A DNA stretch of 64,000 nt from Povalibacter uvarum (GTDB lineage Bacteria > Pseudomonadota > Gammaproteobacteria > Steroidobacterales > Steroidobacteraceae), in contig NZ_JACHHZ010000006.1 in NCBI RefSeq assembly GCF_014202975.1, forward strand, positions 558,001 to 622,000, read 5' to 3'. This document shows, in pieces, positions 60,827 through 64,000 of this stretch. The stretch's first letter is position 1; every line of letters begins with the position of its first letter. The position numbers and the translations under genes are program-made. Below the pieces are notes generated by a model. It saw only the letters and a program-made list of their open reading frames with translations. It made no database searches and was not told the origin of the DNA.

Positions 60827-61950
60827 GCACGGACGGTCAGGGGAAGCGACAACCGCACTTCGAACGTCGATCCTGCCGCGGGCCCCGCGTTGAGCTCGAA
60901 CTCCTTGCCATATCGCAGCCGCAACCGTTCGCGGACGTTCGACAGGCCCAGCCCCATGCCGCGGGAACGTACTGTCTCTGGTGCATCGTTGATGACCGCG
61001 ACCTCGAGCCACTCCCAGCGCCTGCGGGCGCTGATGCTGATGCGCATCGGGTGGCCGGCGTTGAACCGACCGTACTTCACTGCGTTCTCGACCAGCGGCT
61101 GCAGCAGGAAGATCGGCACGAGCGCCTGCTCGGTGCCCGCCTCGATATCCAGATCGACCGTCAGCTCCGGATAGCGGGCCTGTTCGATCTCGAGATAGAG
61201 CCGCTGATTCGCAATCTCGGTTGCGAGCGTGGTCTCGTCCGCCGGGTTGTCATCCAGCGCAGTGCGCAGGAAGGCCGACAGCCGATCGATCATGTGCTCG
61301 CTGTCGGCGGTGCGGCGGTCGAGCACCAGGGTCGACAGCGAATTCAGGGTATTGAAAAGGAAGTGCGGATTGATCTGGTAGCGCAGCGCCCGGATCTGCG
61401 CTTCGCGCGCCGCGATGACGATGCGCGCATGCTCCTCGGACTGGCGGCGCACCTGGTCGCTGTAGTCGATGGCCAGGTGCAATGCCGCCCAGGCGAGGAA
61501 GAACCAGGCCCAGAAGCCGTAGAAAATGACGTTCAGCGCGATGACATCGCGCGTGAGCGGCACGCCGATCCCGACAGACCGCAGCGCCATTTCGTTCGCG
61601 AGGAGATGGATGAGCGCAGCACAGAAGGTCAGGCCGAGGGTGAGCAGCGCCCGCCGGAGGAAGGGCCGGGGCGGGGAGAGCACAATCAGCCGGTGCATGG
61701 CGAAGCACAGGCCGATGCCGAAAACTGCGAGACCGACTCTCAATCCGCCGCGCAAGAGCTGCCGTTCGGCTCCGGCAATGAGACCAGCGGTCGTGATCAT
61801 CGTGAAATTCAGGGCCCACAGACCGATCGTCATCCATGCGATCGGCCGGAACAGCGACCTCGCGTCGGTTGCCGGCTCCCGTCCCACGGAGGGTTGCTCC
61901 GCCTGGTCGGTCGAATCCGCGTCTTCGGTGGGCGCTGCTGCCGGTTTCAT
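60823..61950 (-). CDS. LytS/AlgZ-type sensor histidine kinase
   Basis: A 375-residue kinase with four hydrophobic segments (about 35-58, 70-90, 102-118, 138-160) forming the N-terminal membrane part. The cytoplasmic core has the family motif YQINPHFLFNTLNSL with phosphoacceptor His196, and the HATPase with VENAVKYG and SRGMGLGLSNVRERL. It should phosphorylate the downstream LytTR regulator. The layout is that of AlgZ (FimS) and YehU. Confidence 0.93.
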   Translation of the reverse strand: MKPAAAPTEDADSTDQAEQPSVGREPATDARSLFRPIAWMTIGLWALNFTMITTAGLIAGAERQLLRGGLRVGLAVFGIGLCFAMHRLIVLSPPRPFLRRALLTLGLTFCAALIHLLANEMALRSVGIGVPLTRDVIALNVIFYGFWAWFFLAWAALHLAIDYSDQVRRQSEEHARIVIAAREAQIRALRYQINPHFLFNTLNSLSTLVLDRRTADSEHMIDRLSAFLRTALDDNPADETTLATEIANQRLYLEIEQARYPELTVDLDIEAGTEQALVPIFLLQPLVENAVKYGRFNAGHPMRISISARRRWEWLEVAVINDAPETVRSRGMGLGLSNVRERLRLRYGKEFELNAGPAAGSTFEVRLSLPLTVRA

Positions 61951-62185
61951 TCGGCGGCGATTATGTGGGGGCGTGCGGGTCGGCGTCGATTGATGTGCGA
62001 GGTAATGGAAACTACTGACGGGTTACGAGCGTTGTGGTCGGATACCCGTCGACGACGGTGTGGACGAATAGAGACAGCGGGTCAGAACGGAGCGGCTGGA
62101 ATCGAATGAACGCGCGGATGACGGTGCGGGCTCGACGCGAAACGCCTTGCAACTCAACGATGAAGGCCCGCCACGGGAGCCGTGG

Positions 62186-63262
62186 ATGACCCGGTTTCGC
62201 TGGGGAATTTTCGGCACGGGCGCCATCTCCGCAAAGTTCGTTGCCGGTCTCGCGGCGGCCCGGGATGCCGAAGCAGTTTTCATTGCCTCGCGCACGCTCG
62301 GGAAAGCCCAGAAGTTCGCCGCGGGGATGGGCATTCCCCGGGCGATCGCCGGCTATGCCGAAGCTGCCGCCACCGGCGGGGTCGATGCGATCTATATCGC
62401 CACGCCGCCCTCCGAGCATGCAGCTCATGCCCTGCTCTGCATCGAAGCCGGGATTCCCGTGCTGGTCGAAAAGCCCTTCGCCGCAAACGCCGCCGACGCT
62501 CAACGGGTCGCCGATGCAGCACGAGCCAGATCAGTGTTCGTGATGGAAGGGTTGTGGACACGCTTCCTTCCAGCCGCGCAGGCGTTGCGTGAAAAGATCG
62601 CTGCTCGCGCAGTCGGAGACGCCAGGATCGTCACCGGCAATTTCGGCACATCGCAGGTGCCGGATCACACCAATGGCATGTTCAATCCCGCGCTCGGCGG
62701 CGGTGCGATCGCCCATCTCGGCGCGTATCCGCTGTCGCTCGCACAATGGCTCTTCGGCACGGCGACGCGGGTTCAGGCAATCGGCACGGTCGGCGCGACC
62801 GGTGTCGACGAAGACGCTGCGTTCCAGTTGCAGTATCCGGGTGGTGTCACGGGTTCATTCTTCGTCAGCCTGCGCGCGTGGGCGCCTGACGATTTCCAGG
62901 TACTCGGCACCGAAGGCATGCTCGGGTTTCGCGGCTCGATCGTGCGACCGTACGGACTTCACGTCTCGCGCGAAACCCCTCGCGGCTTCGAGGAAGCGCA
63001 GTTCGGCTGGAAGGCACAGCTTCGCCAGCACGGACTCGTTCACCACATTGCCCAGCGCACTGGACGATCCAGTCGCGGCCGCGGCGCAGCCGTTGACTAC
63101 CGCTACGACGGCAATGGCTTCCACTACGAAGCCGATGAAGTCCGCGCCTGCATATCGCGTGGCGCTGTCGAAAGCCAGGTCATGCCGCTGAGTGACAGCA
63201 TCGCCGTCGCTGCGACCGCTGATCGCATTCGTGCCGCGCTGCACGGGAGCGATCGCGCATGA
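62186..63262 (+). CDS. Gfo/Idh/MocA family oxidoreductase
   Basis: A 358-residue NAD(P)-dependent dehydrogenase. The Rossmann domain (1-125) has WGIFGTGAISAKFV, VDAIYIATPPSEHAAHALLCIEAGIPVLVEKPFA with the EKP motif (Glu and Lys conserved in the family). The C-terminal substrate domain includes VTGNFGTSQV and NPALGGGAIAHLGAYPLSLAQWLFG. Substrates of the family are sugars, inositols or related polyols. Four-base overlap with the next gene suggests a joint pathway. ATG at 62186 follows GGGAG. Confidence 0.92.
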   Translation: MTRFRWGIFGTGAISAKFVAGLAAARDAEAVFIASRTLGKAQKFAAGMGIPRAIAGYAEAAATGGVDAIYIATPPSEHAAHALLCIEAGIPVLVEKPFAANAADAQRVADAARARSVFVMEGLWTRFLPAAQALREKIAARAVGDARIVTGNFGTSQVPDHTNGMFNPALGGGAIAHLGAYPLSLAQWLFGTATRVQAIGTVGATGVDEDAAFQLQYPGGVTGSFFVSLRAWAPDDFQVLGTEGMLGFRGSIVRPYGLHVSRETPRGFEEAQFGWKAQLRQHGLVHHIAQRTGRSSRGRGAAVDYRYDGNGFHYEADEVRACISRGAVESQVMPLSDSIAVAATADRIRAALHGSDRA

Positions 63263-64000
63263 AGATCGCGTTTGTCGGCTGCGGCTACGTCTTCGACATC
63301 TACATGCGCACCCAGTGGGCGTATCCGGAGCTCGAGATCTGCGGTGTCTACGACATCGACACGGCTCGCTCCGCCACCGTGGCTAAGCACTACGGATTCC
63401 ATGTCTATCCGAGCTACGATGCGTTGCTCGCCGATCCGAAGGTCGAGATCGTCGTCAATCTCACCAGCATTCGCTCGCACTACGAGACCGTCAGACGAGC
63501 ACTCGAAGCAGGCAAGCACGTTTACTCAGAGAAGCCGCTGACGACGGACGTCGAACAGACGCGCGAGCTGTTCCAGCTTGCGCAAAGTCGCGGCGTGATT
63601 CTCACCGGCGCTCCCTGCAACATCTTCAGCGACGCGGTCAGCACCCTGTGGAAGGCCGTTCGCGACGGCGTCATCGGCAAGCCGATCCTCATCTACGCAG
63701 AGATGGACGACAATCCCGCGCATCTCATGCAGCTCGAAACGGTCCAGAGTCCGACCGGCGCGCCGTTCCCCTACGTCGAGGAACTGCAGGAAGGCTGCAC
63801 CGTCGAGCATGTCGGCTATCACCTGGTCTGGCTGTGCGCGATGTTCGGCCCCGCGATTTCCGTCACGGCATTCTCGAAGTGCCTGGTCGAGCACAAAACC
63901 GACACGCCGCTCTCGCCTCCGAACACACCCGACTTCTCAGTCGCCTGCCTCGACTTCGCCAACGGTGTCGCCGCCCGGCTCACGTGCACATGGGTCTCGC
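63259..64000 (+). CDS. Gfo/Idh/MocA family oxidoreductase, truncated by window end
   Basis: A frame that starts with ATG at 63259 inside the previous gene's ATGA stop overlap and remains open to the window end (247 codons). It translates to IAFVGCGYVFDIYM at the start, IVVNLTSIRSHYETVRRALEAGKHVYSEKPLTTD with the EKP motif, and EHVGYHLVWLCAMFGPAISVTAFSK. These match the N-terminal Rossmann domain and part of the substrate domain of the family. A second dehydrogenase in an operon with the first suggests a sugar pathway of two oxidative steps. Confidence 0.88.
   Translation, partial: MKIAFVGCGYVFDIYMRTQWAYPELEICGVYDIDTARSATVAKHYGFHVYPSYDALLADPKVEIVVNLTSIRSHYETVRRALEAGKHVYSEKPLTTDVEQTRELFQLAQSRGVILTGAPCNIFSDAVSTLWKAVRDGVIGKPILIYAEMDDNPAHLMQLETVQSPTGAPFPYVEELQEGCTVEHVGYHLVWLCAMFGPAISVTAFSKCLVEHKTDTPLSPPNTPDFSVACLDFANGVAARLTCTWVS

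Overview
The window is GC-rich, densely coded DNA of a Gram-negative proteobacterium. It carries a large Oar-like TonB-dependent receptor, LysM lytic transglycosylase, several lipobox lipoproteins, a PEP-CTERM surface protein, secreted hydrolases, and a LytS/LytTR pair of the AlgZ/AlgR kind. This mixture fits an environmental gammaproteobacterium near Steroidobacteraceae/Xanthomonadales; that placement is inference from gene content. No rRNA, tRNA, CRISPR, integrase or transposase was seen. The window looks like ordinary chromosome, punctuated by many copies of REP-like palindromic repeats.

Layout. 1-4.4 kb: lytic transglycosylase MltD, a TonB-like anchored protein and a helical periplasmic protein. 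4.4-11 kb: an Oar-like receptor divergent from a secreted F5/8C plus six-hairpin glycosidase, probably a glycan uptake pair. 11-15.6 kb: a giant double-kinase, double-receiver hybrid sensor. 15.8-27 kb: secreted and surface proteins (PEP-CTERM, GH105, esterases, phytase-like esterase, LamG/Calx-beta, HAF-repeat). 27-29.5 kb: DoxX and an AzoR/LysR divergent pair. 29.6-33 kb: a three-gene sugar ABC importer operon. 33-40.5 kb: FemAB-like acyltransferase, a lipoprotein methyltransferase, oxidoreductases, a YchJ protein. 40.6-41.9 kb: asd with a leader region that reads as a classical Thr/Lys attenuator. 42-54.7 kb: a TrhO-RluA fusion, TPR methyltransferase, a frameshifted AraC regulator, an atypical esterase, an MBL-fold protein, a MocR regulator and an IorB-like molybdoenzyme subunit. 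55-64 kb: nucleoside hydrolase, an orphan ExoY-like nucleotidyl cyclase, an alpha/beta hydrolase, an XRE regulator, a LytTR two-component pair and two Gfo/Idh/MocA dehydrogenases.

The two most interesting items are (1) a complete ExoY/edema-factor-type nucleotidyl cyclase (56996-58084) with no secretion system beside it, and (2) a putative ribosome-mediated attenuator upstream of asd (41712-41880). The attenuator has a 24-codon leader with Thr-Thr-Lys-Thr-Lys codons, mutually exclusive hairpins and an intrinsic terminator. Secondary points are the TrhO-pseudouridine synthase fusion, an esterase that lacks its nucleophile serine, nested REP-type repeats, and a gene whose C-terminus is built from a repeat.
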